This document shows, in pieces, positions 43,653-57,547 of a stretch of 64,000 nt of DNA. Origin of the DNA: Rubrivivax sp. (GTDB lineage: Bacteria > Pseudomonadota > Gammaproteobacteria > Burkholderiales > Burkholderiaceae_C); contig JAUXRG010000106.1 in NCBI GenBank assembly GCA_030681795.1, positions 1 through 64,000 on the forward strand. The letters are read 5' to 3'. The stretch's first letter is position 1; each line of letters opens with the position of its first letter. The notes beneath the pieces were generated by a model that was given only the letters and a program-made list of their open reading frames with translations, searched no databases and had not been told where the DNA came from. Made by a program: the position numbers and the translations under genes.

Positions 43653-44924
43653 TCAAACCAGGCCGTCGAAGATCCAGACGTCCACCGCCTCGCCGGCGGC
43701 TACCGAGCCCTGCTCGTGGGGCAGCACCACCAGCGCGTTGGCCTCGCTCATGCTGCGCAGGATGCCCGAGCCTTGCGCGCCGGTGATCTGCACCTCCCAG
43801 CCCGCATCGCCCGCAGGCGCCAGGCGCCCGCGCAAAAACTCGGTGCGCCCGGGGCGCTTTCGAATGGCATGAGTGCAGCGCGCCCGCAGCACGGGCAAGG
43901 GGTCCGGCGTGGCGCCCGCGAGTTGCAGCAGGCCCTCGCGCACGAAGGCGTAGAAGGTCACCAGCGCCGCCACCGGGTTGCCGGGCAGCGCAAACAGCCA
44001 GCGCGCCTGCGAATCCCCGCGCAGAGGCCCAAAAGCGAAAGGCCGGCCGGGTCGCATCGCGACTTTCCAGAAGCCCACCTCGCCCATGCGCCCCAGAAGG
44101 CTGCGCGTGTAGTCGGCGTCCCCGGCACTCACGCCGCCGCTGGTGAGCAGCACGTCGGCCTGCGCCACGGCGGACTCCAGCGTGGCCTGCAGCGCGGCGG
44201 GGTCGTCACGCACCAGACCCAGGTCGATGACCTCCATGCCCAGGCGCTGCAACGCGCCCATCAGGCTGAAGCGGTTGCTGTCGTAGACGCACCCGGGGTC
44301 GAGTGCCTGGCCCAGCGTGCGCAACTCGTCGCCGGTGGAAAAAAGCGCCACACGCAGCCGCCGCATCACATTGACTTCGGCGATACCCAGCGAGGCGATG
44401 AGCCCGAGGTCGGCGGGCCTCAGCACCCGCCCGGCGTGCAGGGCCGGCCGGCCCTGGGCCAGGTCCTCGCCCCGGCGGCGGCGGTTTTCCCCGGGTTGGA
44501 TCGTGCCGGGAGCGATCCACACGAGTGCCTCCTCGGTGCGGCAAAGCTCCAGGGGCACGACCGTGTCCAGGCCTTCGGGCATCACGGCGCCGGTCATGAT
44601 GCGCAGGCATTCGCCGGGGCCCACGCGGCCAGCGAACGGGGTGCCGGCAAACAGGGTACCCACCACACGCAATACCGTGGCTTCGTTGGCGCGCAGTTCG
44701 GCGCCGGCCAAGGCATAGCCGTCCATCGCCGAGTTGTCGTGCGCCGGCACGGCGATGGGGGAGAGCACGTCTTCGCCAAGCACGCGCCCCAGCGCCTGCA
44801 TCAAGGGCACAACTTCTCGCCCGGCGATGGGCTTGAGCGCCGCCGCGATGGCGGCACGCGCATCCGCCACGCTGAGCTGGCGGTCCCCTGCCGCCAGTGC
44901 CGAAGTCCCGGGCTCCGGCATCAT
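43653..44924 (-). CDS. moeA: molybdopterin molybdenumtransferase MoeA
   Basis: This 423-aa protein inserts molybdate into adenylylated molybdopterin. Key motifs are VPAHDNSAMDGYAL with the conserved Asp, FSTGDELRTLGQALDPGCVYDSNRF, LLTSGGVSAGDADYTRSLL, MRPGRPFAFG and FALPGNPVAALVTFYAFV. Its start overlaps the malQ stop (ATGA), so it is translationally coupled to the glycogen operon glgP-glgB-glgX-malQ, although its function belongs with the formate dehydrogenase genes that end 58 bp beyond its stop on the other strand. Confidence 0.95.
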   Translation of the reverse strand: MMPEPGTSALAAGDRQLSVADARAAIAAALKPIAGREVVPLMQALGRVLGEDVLSPIAVPAHDNSAMDGYALAGAELRANEATVLRVVGTLFAGTPFAGRVGPGECLRIMTGAVMPEGLDTVVPLELCRTEEALVWIAPGTIQPGENRRRRGEDLAQGRPALHAGRVLRPADLGLIASLGIAEVNVMRRLRVALFSTGDELRTLGQALDPGCVYDSNRFSLMGALQRLGMEVIDLGLVRDDPAALQATLESAVAQADVLLTSGGVSAGDADYTRSLLGRMGEVGFWKVAMRPGRPFAFGPLRGDSQARWLFALPGNPVAALVTFYAFVREGLLQLAGATPDPLPVLRARCTHAIRKRPGRTEFLRGRLAPAGDAGWEVQITGAQGSGILRSMSEANALVVLPHEQGSVAAGEAVDVWIFDGLV

Positions 44925-46420
44925 TTGTTCACGTTGCGGCCGTAGAGCCGGCCAAGTTCCGCCAGGCGTCCCGCATGCCATGGCTGGATCTGGTTCCACT
45001 GGAAGCGCCAGCTCCACCACCCCGAGGCCTGGCCCGGGTAGTTCATTCGGCATTCGGTGGGCAGGGCCAGCACGTCCTGCATCGGGTGCACGGCCGTATC
45101 GGCCACGCTGGCCATGGCGGCGCGGATCATGGTCCAGGGCATGTCGTGGCCGTCGGTGGCGAGGTAACCGCGTGCGAAGTGGCGCTCGTGGTCGGTGGCG
45201 CTGGCCCACCATCCGGCCACCGTATCGTTGTCGTGGGTGCCTGCATAGACGACGGTGTCCGGCTCGTAGTTGTGCGGCAGGAAACGGTCGGTCGCATCAC
45301 CGGCAAATGCGAACTGCAGGATGCGCATGCCGGGGAAGGCGAATTTCTTGCGCAGGGCATCCACATCGGGCGTGATGACGCCCAGGTCTTCGGCAATGAT
45401 GGGCATCGGGCCGAGCGCCTTCGCGATGGCCTTGAACAGCGCTTCACCCGGACCCGGCACCCAGGTGCCGTGGACGGCGGTGGGTTCGCTGGCCGGGATC
45501 TCCCAGTGCGCGGCAAAGCCGCGGAAGTGATCGATGCGCACGATATCCACCAGCTCGAAGGTGCGCCGCACGCGTTCCACCCACCAGGCGTAGCCGTCCC
45601 TGGCGTGTTCGCTCCAGCGATACAGCGGGTTGCCCCAGCGCTGCCCGGTGGCGCTGAAGAAGTCGGGGGGCACGCCGGCGACGACGCCGGGCCGGCCGTC
45701 GCTGCCGAGTTCGAACAGCCGCTGGTTGGCCCAGACCTCGGCGCTCTGGTGGGCGATGAAGATGGGGGCGTCGCCGATGATCTCCACGCCACGGCCGTTG
45801 GCGTAGGCTTTGAGCGCGAGCCACTGTCTGAAGAATACCCACTGGCAGAACTGCCAGAACGCCACGCGCTCGGCATGCTCCGCGCGCGCGGCGGCCAACG
45901 CTGCGGGCTCCCGCGATGCCAGGCCCGGCTGCCAATCGCACCAGTCGCGCTCCTCGTTGGCTTCGCACAGCGCCATGAAAAGCGCGTAGTCGTCCAGCCA
46001 GGAACCTTGCGCCTGGGCGAACTGCGTGAAGCTTTCGCGCTGCGCTGCCGTGGCCGTGGCCGCGAAGCGCGCAGCGGCCTGGGCCAGCCGCTCCATGCGG
46101 AACGGCACCACGGCGGCGAAATCCAGCTTCTCGGCGCTCAGGCCGGCGATGGGGACGAGATCGGATGCGACCAGCCAGCCCTGCTTCGCGAGCTCGCCCA
46201 GGTCGATGAGCAGCAGGTTGCCGGCGAAAGCCGAGCTGCTCATATACGGCGAATTGCCCGGGCCGATGCCGCCCAGCGGCAGGATCTGCCACAAACTCTG
46301 TCCACCGGACACCAGCCAGTCGACGAAGTGGTAGGCCTCGGCCCCCAGATCGCCCGAACCATGCGGGCCCGGCAGTGACGTCGGGTGCAGAAGCACACCG
46401 CTGGCGCGTGGAAATCTCAT
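44921..46420 (-). CDS. malQ: 4-alpha-glucanotransferase (amylomaltase)
   Basis: This 499-aa GH77 enzyme moves maltooligosaccharide segments between chains and handles the short glucans released by debranching. Catalytic motifs are VRIDHFRGF (nucleophile Asp), IIAEDLGVITPDV (acid/base Glu) and GTHDNDTVAGWW. N-terminus MRFPRASGVLLHPTSLPGPHGSGDLG is standard. It starts 10 bp after the glgX stop and overlaps moeA by 4 bp. Confidence 0.96.
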   Translation of the reverse strand: MRFPRASGVLLHPTSLPGPHGSGDLGAEAYHFVDWLVSGGQSLWQILPLGGIGPGNSPYMSSSAFAGNLLLIDLGELAKQGWLVASDLVPIAGLSAEKLDFAAVVPFRMERLAQAAARFAATATAAQRESFTQFAQAQGSWLDDYALFMALCEANEERDWCDWQPGLASREPAALAAARAEHAERVAFWQFCQWVFFRQWLALKAYANGRGVEIIGDAPIFIAHQSAEVWANQRLFELGSDGRPGVVAGVPPDFFSATGQRWGNPLYRWSEHARDGYAWWVERVRRTFELVDIVRIDHFRGFAAHWEIPASEPTAVHGTWVPGPGEALFKAIAKALGPMPIIAEDLGVITPDVDALRKKFAFPGMRILQFAFAGDATDRFLPHNYEPDTVVYAGTHDNDTVAGWWASATDHERHFARGYLATDGHDMPWTMIRAAMASVADTAVHPMQDVLALPTECRMNYPGQASGWWSWRFQWNQIQPWHAGRLAELGRLYGRNVNK

Positions 46421-46430
46421 GGTGCAGGCC

Positions 46431-48557
46431 TCATGGAAGGGAGTCGGGCAGGGGGGTCGCGCCCTGGGCATCGCGCAGCAACACCACGCTGCGCGCGCGC
46501 AGATCGAAGTGCGCCGCGCCGCCACGACGCCAGACGCTGCGGCCATCGGAGCGGGTGGTGTCGAGCAAGGCCTCCCACTCGCCGGGGGGCAGGATGAACT
46601 GGGCGTCCATGTCGCGCCCGTTCAGCAGCAGCAGCAAGGGCGAACGGCTGCGCCCCGGCTCACCGATCCAGGCGCCCAGGATGCGCGACATGCGGTTGTT
46701 CCAGTGTTCCGCCGTCATGGGCTCGCCCGTGCGGCGCAACCAGGCCAGGTCGTGGCGGCCGTGCGCGTCGGGCAGGCCGGTATACCAACGCGCGCTCATG
46801 GGCAGGAGTGCCTTGCGCAGCGCCAGCAGGCGCGCGGTGAAATCGATCAATGCCGAGTCGGCGTGAGCCCAGTCGATCCAGGTGGTCTCGTTGTCCTGGC
46901 AGTAGGGGTTGTTGTTGCCGCCCTGGCTGTGACCGAGCTCGTCGCCGGCAGCCAGCATGGGCGTGCCCTGGGCGAGCAGCAGGGTGGCCAGCAGGGCACG
47001 CTTGAGGTGCTCTCGGCGGGCCTTCACCGTCGGGTCTTCGGTCGGCCCTTCCCAGCCGCAGTTCCAGCTCAGGTTGTGGCCGTGGCCGTCGCGGTTCTGT
47101 TCGAGATTGGCTTCGTTGTGGCGCATGTCGTAGCTCACCAGGTCGGCCAGCGTGAAGCCGTCGTGTGACACCACGTAGTTCACCGATTCCAGCGGCGAGC
47201 GGCGCCGGCCCTGGAACAGGTCGGCCGAGCCCGCCAGGCGCAGCGCCAGCTGCCCGCGAGTGCAGTCGCCGCCCAGCCAGAAGGCGCGCACCGTGTCGCG
47301 GAAGTGGTCGTTCCACTCGAGCCAGCCGCGCGGGAACTGACCGACCTGGTAGCCACCGGGGCCCAGGTCCCAGGGCTCGGCGATCAACTTCACGCCCTGC
47401 AGCACAGGGTCTTGCAACACGGCCTTGAAGAACGGCCCCTCGCGCTCGAAGCCCGGGCTGGCGCGGCCCAGCACCGGCGCCAGATCGAAGCGAAAGCCGT
47501 CGACATGCATCTCCTGCACCCAGTAGCGCAGGCTGTCCATCACCATCTGCAGCACGCGCGGGTGCCGAATGTCCAGCGTGTTGCCGCAGCCGCTCCAGTT
47601 GTCGTAGCGATCGCGTCGATCGGGGGGCAGGCGGTACCAGCTGGCGTTGTCCAGCCCGCGCCAGCTCAACGTGGGGCCACGCTCGTCGCCCTCGGGGGTG
47701 TGGTTGAAGACCACGTCGAGGAAGACTTCCAGGCCGGCAGCGTGCAGGCGGCGCACCATCTCGCGGAACTCGTCTCGCGGCTGCGGCGTGCAGGCGTAGC
47801 GCGGGTCGGGGCAGAAGAAGCCCAGCGTGTTGTAGCCCCAATAGTTGACTAGGCCGGCATCGGCCAAGCGAGCCTCGTCCAGGATCTGCTGCACCGGCAA
47901 CAGGCTCAGCGCGGTGATCCCCAGGCGCTTGAAGTGCGCCAGGGCGGCTGGCGAGGCCAGGCCGGCGTAGCTGCCACGCTGGGGCTCGGGCACGCCGGGC
48001 AGGCGTTGGCTGAAGCCGCGCACATGCACTTCGTAGATCACGCTGTCGACCAGCGGCGTGGCGGGGGGTTGGTCGCCCTGCCAGTCGAATTGGTCGTGCA
48101 CCACGCGGGCCTTCAAGGCCTCGTGGCCGTTGTCGCGGGTGTCCAGGTGCTGCGGGTACTCGCGCTCGGCGCCCGAGTGAGCACCGCGCCAGTCGAACTC
48201 GCCCACGATCTCGCGTGCCCAGGGGTCGAGCAGCAGCTTGTGCGGGTTGAAGCGGTGGCCGCGGTCGGGCCGCCAGGGGCCATGGGCGCGCAGGCCGTAA
48301 AGCAGCCCTGGGCCCGCACCGGGCAGGCGGCCGTGCCAGATGTCGCCGCTGTGCACCGGCAAGGGCATGCGGGCCAGCTCGACGCGCCCAGCCGGGTCGT
48401 ACAGGCACAGGTCGACCTGCGCGGCGTGGGCCGAAAAGACCGCGAAATTGACGCCGCTGCCGTCGAAGCTGGCGCCCAGCGGCCAGGGCCGGCCGGCCTC
48501 CAGCGCGGCGAAGGACCGGTCCGCGGCGGCCGGCTGACCCTGGGTCAACCAATCCAT
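46431..48557 (-). CDS. glgX: glycogen debranching enzyme GlgX
   Basis: This 708-aa GH13 isoamylase-type enzyme cleaves alpha-1,6 branches of phosphorylase-limit glycogen. An N-terminal CBM48 ([29 protein letters not shown]) is followed by the catalytic barrel with [29 protein letters not shown] (nucleophile), [17 protein letters not shown] (acid/base) and [14 protein letters not shown]. It overlaps glgB by 13 bp and lies 10 bp before malQ. Confidence 0.95.
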   Translation of the reverse strand: MDWLTQGQPAAADRSFAALEAGRPWPLGASFDGSGVNFAVFSAHAAQVDLCLYDPAGRVELARMPLPVHSGDIWHGRLPGAGPGLLYGLRAHGPWRPDRGHRFNPHKLLLDPWAREIVGEFDWRGAHSGAEREYPQHLDTRDNGHEALKARVVHDQFDWQGDQPPATPLVDSVIYEVHVRGFSQRLPGVPEPQRGSYAGLASPAALAHFKRLGITALSLLPVQQILDEARLADAGLVNYWGYNTLGFFCPDPRYACTPQPRDEFREMVRRLHAAGLEVFLDVVFNHTPEGDERGPTLSWRGLDNASWYRLPPDRRDRYDNWSGCGNTLDIRHPRVLQMVMDSLRYWVQEMHVDGFRFDLAPVLGRASPGFEREGPFFKAVLQDPVLQGVKLIAEPWDLGPGGYQVGQFPRGWLEWNDHFRDTVRAFWLGGDCTRGQLALRLAGSADLFQGRRRSPLESVNYVVSHDGFTLADLVSYDMRHNEANLEQNRDGHGHNLSWNCGWEGPTEDPTVKARREHLKRALLATLLLAQGTPMLAAGDELGHSQGGNNNPYCQDNETTWIDWAHADSALIDFTARLLALRKALLPMSARWYTGLPDAHGRHDLAWLRRTGEPMTAEHWNNRMSRILGAWIGEPGRSRSPLLLLLNGRDMDAQFILPPGEWEALLDTTRSDGRSVWRRGGAAHFDLRARSVVLLRDAQGATPLPDSLP

Positions 48558-50710
48558 TCGAGGAAGACGGTGGCCAGCGGGGGAATCGTCAACAGGATGG
48601 AGTGCTCGCGGCGATGGCTGTGCACGGCCTCGCTGCAAGCCACCCCCAGCGGCGTGCCGACGTTGCTGCCCCCATAGAAAGAGGAGTCGGTGTTGAGCCT
48701 CTCCTGCCAGCGCCCCGGCCTGGGCACGCCGATGCGGAAGTTCTGGTGCACGGTGGGCGCGAAGTTGCTCACCACCAGCATCAGCGCGCCGTCGCGCCCC
48801 TTGCGCACGAAGCTCAGCAGGCTGCGGCGCGCGTCATCATGGTCGATCCACTCGAAGCCCGCGCCGGTGAAATCCTGGCTGTAGAGCGCCGGGCTGGACT
48901 TGTAGAGCCCGTTGAGGTCGCGCACCAGGCGCTGCACCCCGGCGTGTTCGCGATTCGCCAGCAAGTGCCAGTCCAGGCTGCGGTCGTGGTCCCATTCGCG
49001 GTCCTGCGCGAACTCGCAGCCCATGAAAAGCAGCTTCTTACCCGGGTGGCCCCACATGAATCCGTAGTAGGCACGCAGGTTGGCGAACTGTTGCCAGCGG
49101 TCGCCGGGCATCTTGGCCAGCATGGAGCCCTTGCCGTGCACGACCTCGTCGTGCGAGAGCGGCAGCAAGAAATTCTCGTTGAACGCGTAGATCAGGCCGA
49201 ACGTCATCTCGCCGTGGTGATAGGGGCGGTGGATGGGGTCGCGCGACATGTACTGCAGCGTGTCGTGCATCCAGCCCATGTTCCACTTGTAGTGGAAGCC
49301 CAGCCCGCCGACATAGGTGGGACGACTGACCGCCGGGAAAGCGGTGGACTCCTCGGCCAGCGTCACCGCCTGCGGCCGCTCGCCGCCGATGACTTCGTTG
49401 GTGCGCTTGAGGAAGGAGATGGCTTCCAGGTTCTCGCGTCCACCGTGCACATTCGGGATCCACTCGCCAGGCTTGCGGCTGTAGTCGCGGTAGAGCATGG
49501 AGGCGACGGCGTCCACGCGCAGGCCATCGACGTCGAAGCGCTCCAGCCAGTACAGCGCGTTGCCGATGAGAAAGTTGCGCACCTCCGTGCGGCTGAAGTT
49601 GTAGATCAGCGTGTTCCAGTCGTTGTGGAAACCCTCGCGCGGGTCGGCGTACTCGTACAGGTGCGTGCCGTCGAACTTCGCCAGGCCGTGGGCATCGGAG
49701 GGAAAGTGTGCCGGCACCCAGTCGAGCAGCACGCCGATGCCGGCCTCATGCGCCCTCGCAATGAAGCGGCGCAGGCCGGCGGCTTCGCCGAAGCGCGCGG
49801 TGGGAGCGAACAGGCCCAGCGTCTGGTAACCCCAGGAGCCGTCGAAGGGGTGCTCGCTGACCGGCAACAACTCGAGATGGGTGAAGCCCAGGTCCTGGGC
49901 GTAGGGCACGAGTTCGTCGGCCAGCTCGTCCCAGTTCAGCCAACGCTCGGCTTCTTCGGGTTTGCGCCGCCAGCTCGCCAGGTGCACCTCGTAGATGCTC
50001 ATCGGGGCGTCCAGCGCATTGGCCGCCTGGCGCTCGGGCGAGGGCGGTGCCACTGGCGGCATGGCGGCCACCACGCTGGCGGTGGCTGGGCGCAGCTCGG
50101 CCTGGCGGGCGTAGGGGTCAGCCTTCTGCGGCAGCAAGCGGCCTTCACGGTCGAGCAGCTCGAACTTATAGCGCGCGCCCGCGTGCACGGCGGGCAGGAA
50201 AAGCTCCCACACGCCGCACTCGCGGCGCAGGCGCATGGGGTGGCGCCTGCCGTCCCAGAAATTGAAATCGCCGACGAGGCTCACGCGCGAAGCGTTGGGC
50301 GCCCAGACGGCGAAGGAGGTGCCGGCCACGCCTTCGAATTCACGCGGCGTGGCACCCAGGATCTCGTAGGGCCGCAGGTGCGAACCTTCGCCCAGCAGCC
50401 AGACATCCATCTCGCCCAGCACCGGGCCGAAGCGGTAGGGGTCGTCGATCAGCGACTCGCTGCCGTCCTGCCAGCGCACGCGCAGCAGGTAGCTGCCTGC
50501 ACTGGCAAACGGCCCCTCGAAGATGCCGTCGGCGTGGCGCAGCCACAGCGGCCAGGTTTTGCCCTCGGCCACCGCCTGAACTGAAACGGCACCCGGCAGG
50601 AAGACGCGCACCAGCCGATTGCCGGCGCTGCCGGGATGGGGCCCGAGCAGGGCAAACGGGTCGCCATGCCGGCCTTGCCGCAGGGCTTCGATCTCTTCGG
50701 TGCTCAGCAT
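48545..50710 (-). CDS. glgB: 1,4-alpha-glucan branching enzyme
   Basis: This 721-aa GH13 enzyme makes the alpha-1,6 branches of glycogen. It has N-terminal N1/CBM48 modules ([64 protein letters not shown]) and a barrel with the nucleophile in [25 protein letters not shown] and the acid/base Glu in [29 protein letters not shown] also matches. ATG 50710 ([10 protein letters not shown]) fits the E. coli N-terminus; a TTG at 50728 overlapping the glgP stop is possible. It overlaps glgX by 13 bp. Confidence 0.96.
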   Translation of the reverse strand: MLSTEEIEALRQGRHGDPFALLGPHPGSAGNRLVRVFLPGAVSVQAVAEGKTWPLWLRHADGIFEGPFASAGSYLLRVRWQDGSESLIDDPYRFGPVLGEMDVWLLGEGSHLRPYEILGATPREFEGVAGTSFAVWAPNASRVSLVGDFNFWDGRRHPMRLRRECGVWELFLPAVHAGARYKFELLDREGRLLPQKADPYARQAELRPATASVVAAMPPVAPPSPERQAANALDAPMSIYEVHLASWRRKPEEAERWLNWDELADELVPYAQDLGFTHLELLPVSEHPFDGSWGYQTLGLFAPTARFGEAAGLRRFIARAHEAGIGVLLDWVPAHFPSDAHGLAKFDGTHLYEYADPREGFHNDWNTLIYNFSRTEVRNFLIGNALYWLERFDVDGLRVDAVASMLYRDYSRKPGEWIPNVHGGRENLEAISFLKRTNEVIGGERPQAVTLAEESTAFPAVSRPTYVGGLGFHYKWNMGWMHDTLQYMSRDPIHRPYHHGEMTFGLIYAFNENFLLPLSHDEVVHGKGSMLAKMPGDRWQQFANLRAYYGFMWGHPGKKLLFMGCEFAQDREWDHDRSLDWHLLANREHAGVQRLVRDLNGLYKSSPALYSQDFTGAGFEWIDHDDARRSLLSFVRKGRDGALMLVVSNFAPTVHQNFRIGVPRPGRWQERLNTDSSFYGGSNVGTPLGVACSEAVHSHRREHSILLTIPPLATVFLEWIG

Positions 50711-50724
50711 TCCAGGCCCGTTGT

Positions 50725-53181
<2,457 letters not shown>

Positions 53182-53309
53182 CGGAGGTGGATTGGGGATT
53201 CGCGGGTCGCTTGACGAGGCGCAGGCAACCGAGGTCTTGAAGTGTCCCAGAATCCGATCGGTACCGGCGATCTGCGCTTTTGGTCCTTTCTGCTCAACGA
53301 GGAAAAATC
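53182..53309. promoter_or_regulatory. divergent glgP/glgC intergenic region
   Basis: These 128 bp must hold both promoters. I could not pick a convincing -35/-10 pair on either strand. The glgC side has a GAGGAAAAATC ribosome-binding site just before its ATG. Confidence 0.4.
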
Positions 53310-54575
53310 ATGAAGCCCAACGAAGTAGCCCAGAGCCTGGACCTGCCACGGCATGCCGTCGCGCTGGTGTTGGCGGGCGGCCGCGGCAGCCGCCTGAAGA
53401 ACCTGACCGACAGCCGTGCCAAGCCGGCGGTCTATTTCGGAGGCAAGTTCCGCATCGTGGACTTCGCACTGTCCAACTGCATGAACTCGGGAATCCGCCG
53501 CATCGGTGTGATCACCCAGTACAAGAGCCACAGCCTGCTGCGCCACCTGCAGCGCGGCTGGGCGTTCCTGAAGAGCGAAATGAACGAGTTCGTGGACTTG
53601 CTGCCGGCGCAGCAGCGCATGGACGACGAGAGCTGGTACCGCGGCACGGCCGACGCCGTGTACCAGAACCAGGACATCCTGGCTGCCTATCGGGCCGACT
53701 ACGTCGTCGTGCTGGCCGGCGACCATGTCTACAAGCAAAACTACGCGGTCATGCTGGCCGACCACGTGGCACTCGGGCAGGAGTGCACCGTCGGCTGCAT
53801 CGAGGTGCCGCGCGCCGAGGCCACCGCCTTTGGCGTGATGGCCATCGATGAAAACCGGCGCATCCTGGACTTCGTCGAGAAACCGGCCGATCCGCCGTGC
53901 CTGCCGGGCAAGCCCGACCGATCGCTGGCCAGCATGGGCATCTATATCTTCAACGCGCGCTACCTCTACCGCGAGCTCGAGCGCGACATGGCCGATCCGA
54001 CCTCGAGCCACGATTTCGGCAAGGACATCATCCCGATGATCGTGAAAGCCGGCCTGGCCGTGGCCCACCCCTTCGAGCTGAGCTGTGTGGGTGGCAAGCC
54101 GGGCCTGGCGCCGTACTGGCGCGACGTCGGCACCATCGACGCCTACTGGGACGCCAATATCGACCTCACGGCCACCGACCCGCTGCTGAACCTGTATGAC
54201 ACCGACTGGCCGATCTGGACCTACCAGCAGCAGCTGCCACCCGCCAAGTTCGTGCACAACGAGGTGGACCGCCGAGGTGCAGCCATCGAGTCGCTGGTCT
54301 CCGGCGGCTGCATCGTTTCCGGCGCCGTATTCCGCTCGGTGTTGTTCTCGCAGGTGCGGGTGCACTCGTATTCGTCCGTGAGTTGGAGCGTGCTGTTGCC
54401 CGGCGTGCAGGTCGGGCGCCACGCGCGCATCACCCGCGCGGTGATCGACCGCGATTGCCTGATTCCGGACCACCTGGTCATCGGCGAAGACGCCGTCGCC
54501 GATGCCGCGCGCTTCTTGCGCACCGAATCCGGCATCACGCTGGTGACGCGCGAGATGCTGCGGCGCCTGCAGTAG
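53310..54575 (+). CDS. glgC: glucose-1-phosphate adenylyltransferase (ADP-glucose pyrophosphorylase)
   Basis: This 421-aa enzyme makes ADP-glucose, the committed step of glycogen synthesis. Motifs are [39 protein letters not shown] split over the nucleotide site, [26 protein letters not shown], and the FVEKP sugar-phosphate site, with a left-handed beta-helix C-terminus ([25 protein letters not shown]). ATG 53310 follows GAGGAAAAATC. glgA starts 23 bp after its stop. Confidence 0.96.
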   Translation: MKPNEVAQSLDLPRHAVALVLAGGRGSRLKNLTDSRAKPAVYFGGKFRIVDFALSNCMNSGIRRIGVITQYKSHSLLRHLQRGWAFLKSEMNEFVDLLPAQQRMDDESWYRGTADAVYQNQDILAAYRADYVVVLAGDHVYKQNYAVMLADHVALGQECTVGCIEVPRAEATAFGVMAIDENRRILDFVEKPADPPCLPGKPDRSLASMGIYIFNARYLYRELERDMADPTSSHDFGKDIIPMIVKAGLAVAHPFELSCVGGKPGLAPYWRDVGTIDAYWDANIDLTATDPLLNLYDTDWPIWTYQQQLPPAKFVHNEVDRRGAAIESLVSGGCIVSGAVFRSVLFSQVRVHSYSSVSWSVLLPGVQVGRHARITRAVIDRDCLIPDHLVIGEDAVADAARFLRTESGITLVTREMLRRLQ

Positions 54576-54598
54576 CCCCAAGGAACTCGAATCAGACG

Positions 54599-56068
54599 AT
54601 GAAGATTCTTCACGTTGCGGCGGAGGTGTTTCCGCTGGTCAAGACCGGTGGCCTGGCCGATGTGGTGGCCGCCTTGCCGGTGGCACTGGCGCAGCAGGGC
54701 GCCGACGTGCGGCTGCTGCTGCCTGGCCTGCCCGCGGTCATCGAGGCCGTCCAGGGGGCACGCACGGTCATCGAGATGGGGCCTTGCTTCGGCGCCATGC
54801 GCGTGCGCCTGCTGCTGGCGCGCATGCCTGGCAGCAAGCTCAAGGTCTATGTCATCGATGCACCCTATCTCTACCTGCGCGGCGGCGGCCCCTACCAGGA
54901 CAGCCAGGGCGAAGAGTGGCCCGACAACCTGCAGCGCTTCGCCCTGCTGGGCTGGGTGGCTGCGCATCTGGCAGCGCAGGACGCCGACCCGAAATGGGCG
55001 CCCGACATCGTGCATGCGCACGACTGGCACGCCGCCATGGCCTGCGCCTACGTGGCCGAGCACACGCCCACCCGTGCGGCGACGGTTTTCACGGTGCACA
55101 ACCTGGCGTTCCAGGGTCTGTTCGCGATGCATGACTGGCCCATGCTCGGCCTGGCATCGCGCCTGATGTCGCCCACCGGCCTGGAATACCACGGCCAGCT
55201 GAGCTTCATGAAGGCCGGCCTGAAGCTGGCCGACCACGTCACCACCGTCAGCCCCACCTACGCGCGAGAAATCGCCACGCACGAGTACGGTTGCGGGCTG
55301 GACGGCGTCGTGCGCGGGCGCGCAGCGGACGTGAGCGGCATCCTCAACGGCATCGACGAAGCGGTGTGGAACCCCGCCACCGACCCGGCCATCGCCCAGC
55401 GCTTCGACGCCGAGCAGTTCGACGGCAAACGGGCCTGCCGCCTCGCGCTGCAGGCCGAGCTGGGCATCGATGCCGATGACGGTGCGCTGCTCGTCACCAT
55501 GGTCAGCCGACTGACGGCGCAGAAGGGGCTGGACCTGGTTCTGGCGGCGCTGCCCGATCTCGTGGCCGCGGGCGTCCAGCTGGTGGTGCAGGGCACCGGC
55601 GAGCCGGCGCTGGAGACGGCTTTCCGCATGGCGCAGCAGGCGCACCCCGGGCGCGTTCACGTTCACGTGGGCTACGACGAAGCCCGCGCACACCGCCTGA
55701 TCGCCGGGGCCGACGCGATCGCCGTGCCTTCGCGCTTCGAGCCCTGCGGGCTGACGCAGATGTACGGGTTGCGCTACGGCACCCTGCCCATCGTGCGCCG
55801 CGTGGGCGGCCTGGCGGACACGGTGACCGACGCGACACCCGAAAACATCCAATCCGGCCGCGCCAACGGCTTCGTCTTCGATGCCGCCACGCCGGCGGCC
55901 CTGGAGCGCTGCGTGCGCCGTGCGGTGGCGATGCGTGCCACGCCGGCGGCCTGGCGGGCGCTGGTGGCTGCGGCCATGGCCAGCGACCTTTCCTGGGCCG
56001 GGCCGGCGCGCGAATACCTCGCGCTCTACAAGAGCCTGTTGGAGCGCCGCGCCGCCAAGGGTGGGTAG
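54599..56068 (+). CDS. glgA: glycogen synthase
   Basis: This 489-aa GT5 enzyme adds glucose from ADP-glucose to glycogen. The ADP-glucose binding N-terminus [58 protein letters not shown], and the GT-B C-terminal motifs [19 protein letters not shown] and [35 protein letters not shown] are all present. It is co-transcribed with glgC. Confidence 0.96.
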   Translation: MKILHVAAEVFPLVKTGGLADVVAALPVALAQQGADVRLLLPGLPAVIEAVQGARTVIEMGPCFGAMRVRLLLARMPGSKLKVYVIDAPYLYLRGGGPYQDSQGEEWPDNLQRFALLGWVAAHLAAQDADPKWAPDIVHAHDWHAAMACAYVAEHTPTRAATVFTVHNLAFQGLFAMHDWPMLGLASRLMSPTGLEYHGQLSFMKAGLKLADHVTTVSPTYAREIATHEYGCGLDGVVRGRAADVSGILNGIDEAVWNPATDPAIAQRFDAEQFDGKRACRLALQAELGIDADDGALLVTMVSRLTAQKGLDLVLAALPDLVAAGVQLVVQGTGEPALETAFRMAQQAHPGRVHVHVGYDEARAHRLIAGADAIAVPSRFEPCGLTQMYGLRYGTLPIVRRVGGLADTVTDATPENIQSGRANGFVFDAATPAALERCVRRAVAMRATPAAWRALVAAAMASDLSWAGPAREYLALYKSLLERRAAKGG

Positions 56069-56123
56069 GAAGGCGGGATGGCGTGGGCAAGGGGGCCCGC
56101 AGCCCGCATGAATCCTGGGTATC

Positions 56124-56214
56124 TGGCGGAAGGGGCGGGATTCGAACCCGCGGGGGGCTGTTAACCCCCACACGCTTTCCAGGCGTGCGACTTAAACCGC
56201 TCATCCACCCTTCC
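56124..56214 (-). tRNA. tRNA-Ser (anticodon GGA)
   Basis: This 91-nt class II tRNA on the minus strand runs from GGAAGGGTGGATGAGCGG to CCCTTCCGCCA. Its anticodon loop is CTGGAAA (anticodon GGA), it has a long variable arm (GTGGGGGTTAACAGCCCCC) and T-arm GGTTCGAATCC, and CCA is encoded. Confidence 0.96.
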
Positions 56215-56239
56215 GGGGCCACGGAGCAAGCGCGAGATT

Positions 56240-56623
56240 CTAGCCTTGGGCCGCGGGCGGGGCGGCGCACCGGCGCAGCCATTCGATGAGCACGAACTCC
56301 AGCGCCTTGGCGTGCGTGCTTTCGAGCACCACGGGCGGTGCGCACCCGGCCTCGTAGGCTTCGCGCCAGCGCAAGGCGCAGACGCACCAGCGGTCGCCGG
56401 GCTTGAGGCCGCGAAAGCGCAGCTCCGGCCGCGGCGTGATGAGGTCGTTGCCGTGTTCCATCTGGTGGTTGAGGAACGCCACGCTGACCTTGGCGCAGAT
56501 GACGTGGCTGCCCTGGTCGTGTTCGCCGCTGCGGCAGCTGCCGTCGCGCAACCAGCCTGTCAGCGGGTCGTACGAGCAGGGCACCAGCGGGGTGCCCAGC
56601 ACGTTGAGCGCCGGGCCGGTCAT
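56240..56623 (-). CDS. DUF2237 family protein
   Basis: This 127-aa soluble protein has the family motifs NVLGTPLVPCSYDPLTGWLRDGSC, DQGSHVICAKVSVAFLNHQ, and LKPGDRWCVCALRWREAYEAGCAPPVVLESTHAKALEFV. Several conserved Cys (in VPCSY, GSC, HVICA, WCVCA) are kept. Function unknown. It overlaps the SPFH gene by 4 bp (ATGA) and is probably the last gene of the nfeD-SPFH operon. Confidence 0.85.
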   Translation of the reverse strand: MTGPALNVLGTPLVPCSYDPLTGWLRDGSCRSGEHDQGSHVICAKVSVAFLNHQMEHGNDLITPRPELRFRGLKPGDRWCVCALRWREAYEAGCAPPVVLESTHAKALEFVLIEWLRRCAAPPAAQG

Positions 56624-57534
56624 GCGGGCGTCTTGCCGCCCTTGAGCAGCGCCATCGCGGTGCCGATGAGCGTGGCCACTTCACTCATGTTGCCGGGCAC
56701 GATCATCGTATTGTTGGTGCGCGCCAGCTGGCTGTAGGCCTCGACGGCCCTCTCGGCCACCTTGAGTTGCACCGCCTGTTCGCCGCCGGGCTGCTGGATG
56801 GCCTGGGCGATCTTGCGAATGGCGTCGGCCGTGGCGTCGGCCACCGCGATGATGGCCGCGGCCTCGCCCGCGGCCTTGTTGATCTCGGCTTGCTTCTCGC
56901 CTTCGGAGCGCGCGATGAAGGCCTCGCGCTCGCCGGTGGCGATATTGATCTGCTCCTGGCGCCGGCCTTCGGACGCGGCGATCAAGGCGCGCTTCTCGCG
57001 TTCGGCCGTGATCTGCGCCTGCATGGCGTGCAGGATGGCCGCCGGCGGCGTGAGGTCCTTGATCTCGTAGCGCAGCACCTTCACGCCCCAGTTCAGCGCC
57101 GCTTCGTCGAGCGCGTTCACCACGCTGGCGTTGATGATCTCGCGCTCCTCGAAGGTCTTGTCCAGCTCCATCTTGCCGATCACGCTGCGCAGCGTGGTCT
57201 GGGCGAGCTGGGTGATGGCCACGATGTAGTCGCTGGAGCCATAGCTGGCCCGCATGGGGTCGGTGACCTGGAAGTACAGGATGCCGTCGACCTGGAGCTG
57301 GGTGTTGTCGCGGGTGATGCAGACCTGGCTGGGTACGTCCAGCGGCACCTCCTTGAGTGAATGCCTGTAGGCCACGCGGTCGACGAAGGGCACGACGAAG
57401 CTCAGGCCCGGGGTCAGCGTGCGGTCGTATTTGCCCAGGCGCTCCACCACCAGGGCATGCTGCTGCGGCACGATCTTGAGCGAGCGGACGATGAAGATGA
57501 CGGCGATGATGGCCAGGACGAGCGCGATTTCCAT
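56620..57534 (-). CDS. SPFH-domain membrane protein (QmcA/paraslipin type)
   Basis: This 304-aa protein has an N-terminal membrane segment (MEIALVLAIIAVIFIVRS) followed by the SPFH domain (VPQQHALVVERLGKYDRTLTPGL, FVDRVAYRHSLKEVPLDVPSQ, RDNTQLQVDGILYFQV) and a coiled coil of Glu/Ala-rich repeats (ITAEREKRALIAASEGRRQEQINIATG, EGEKQAEINKAAGEAAA). These proteins form membrane microdomain scaffolds and pair with NfeD, whose gene lies 13 bp upstream. Confidence 0.92.
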   Translation of the reverse strand: MEIALVLAIIAVIFIVRSLKIVPQQHALVVERLGKYDRTLTPGLSFVVPFVDRVAYRHSLKEVPLDVPSQVCITRDNTQLQVDGILYFQVTDPMRASYGSSDYIVAITQLAQTTLRSVIGKMELDKTFEEREIINASVVNALDEAALNWGVKVLRYEIKDLTPPAAILHAMQAQITAEREKRALIAASEGRRQEQINIATGEREAFIARSEGEKQAEINKAAGEAAAIIAVADATADAIRKIAQAIQQPGGEQAVQLKVAERAVEAYSQLARTNNTMIVPGNMSEVATLIGTAMALLKGGKTPA

Positions 57535-57547
57535 GGGGGTCTCTCTC

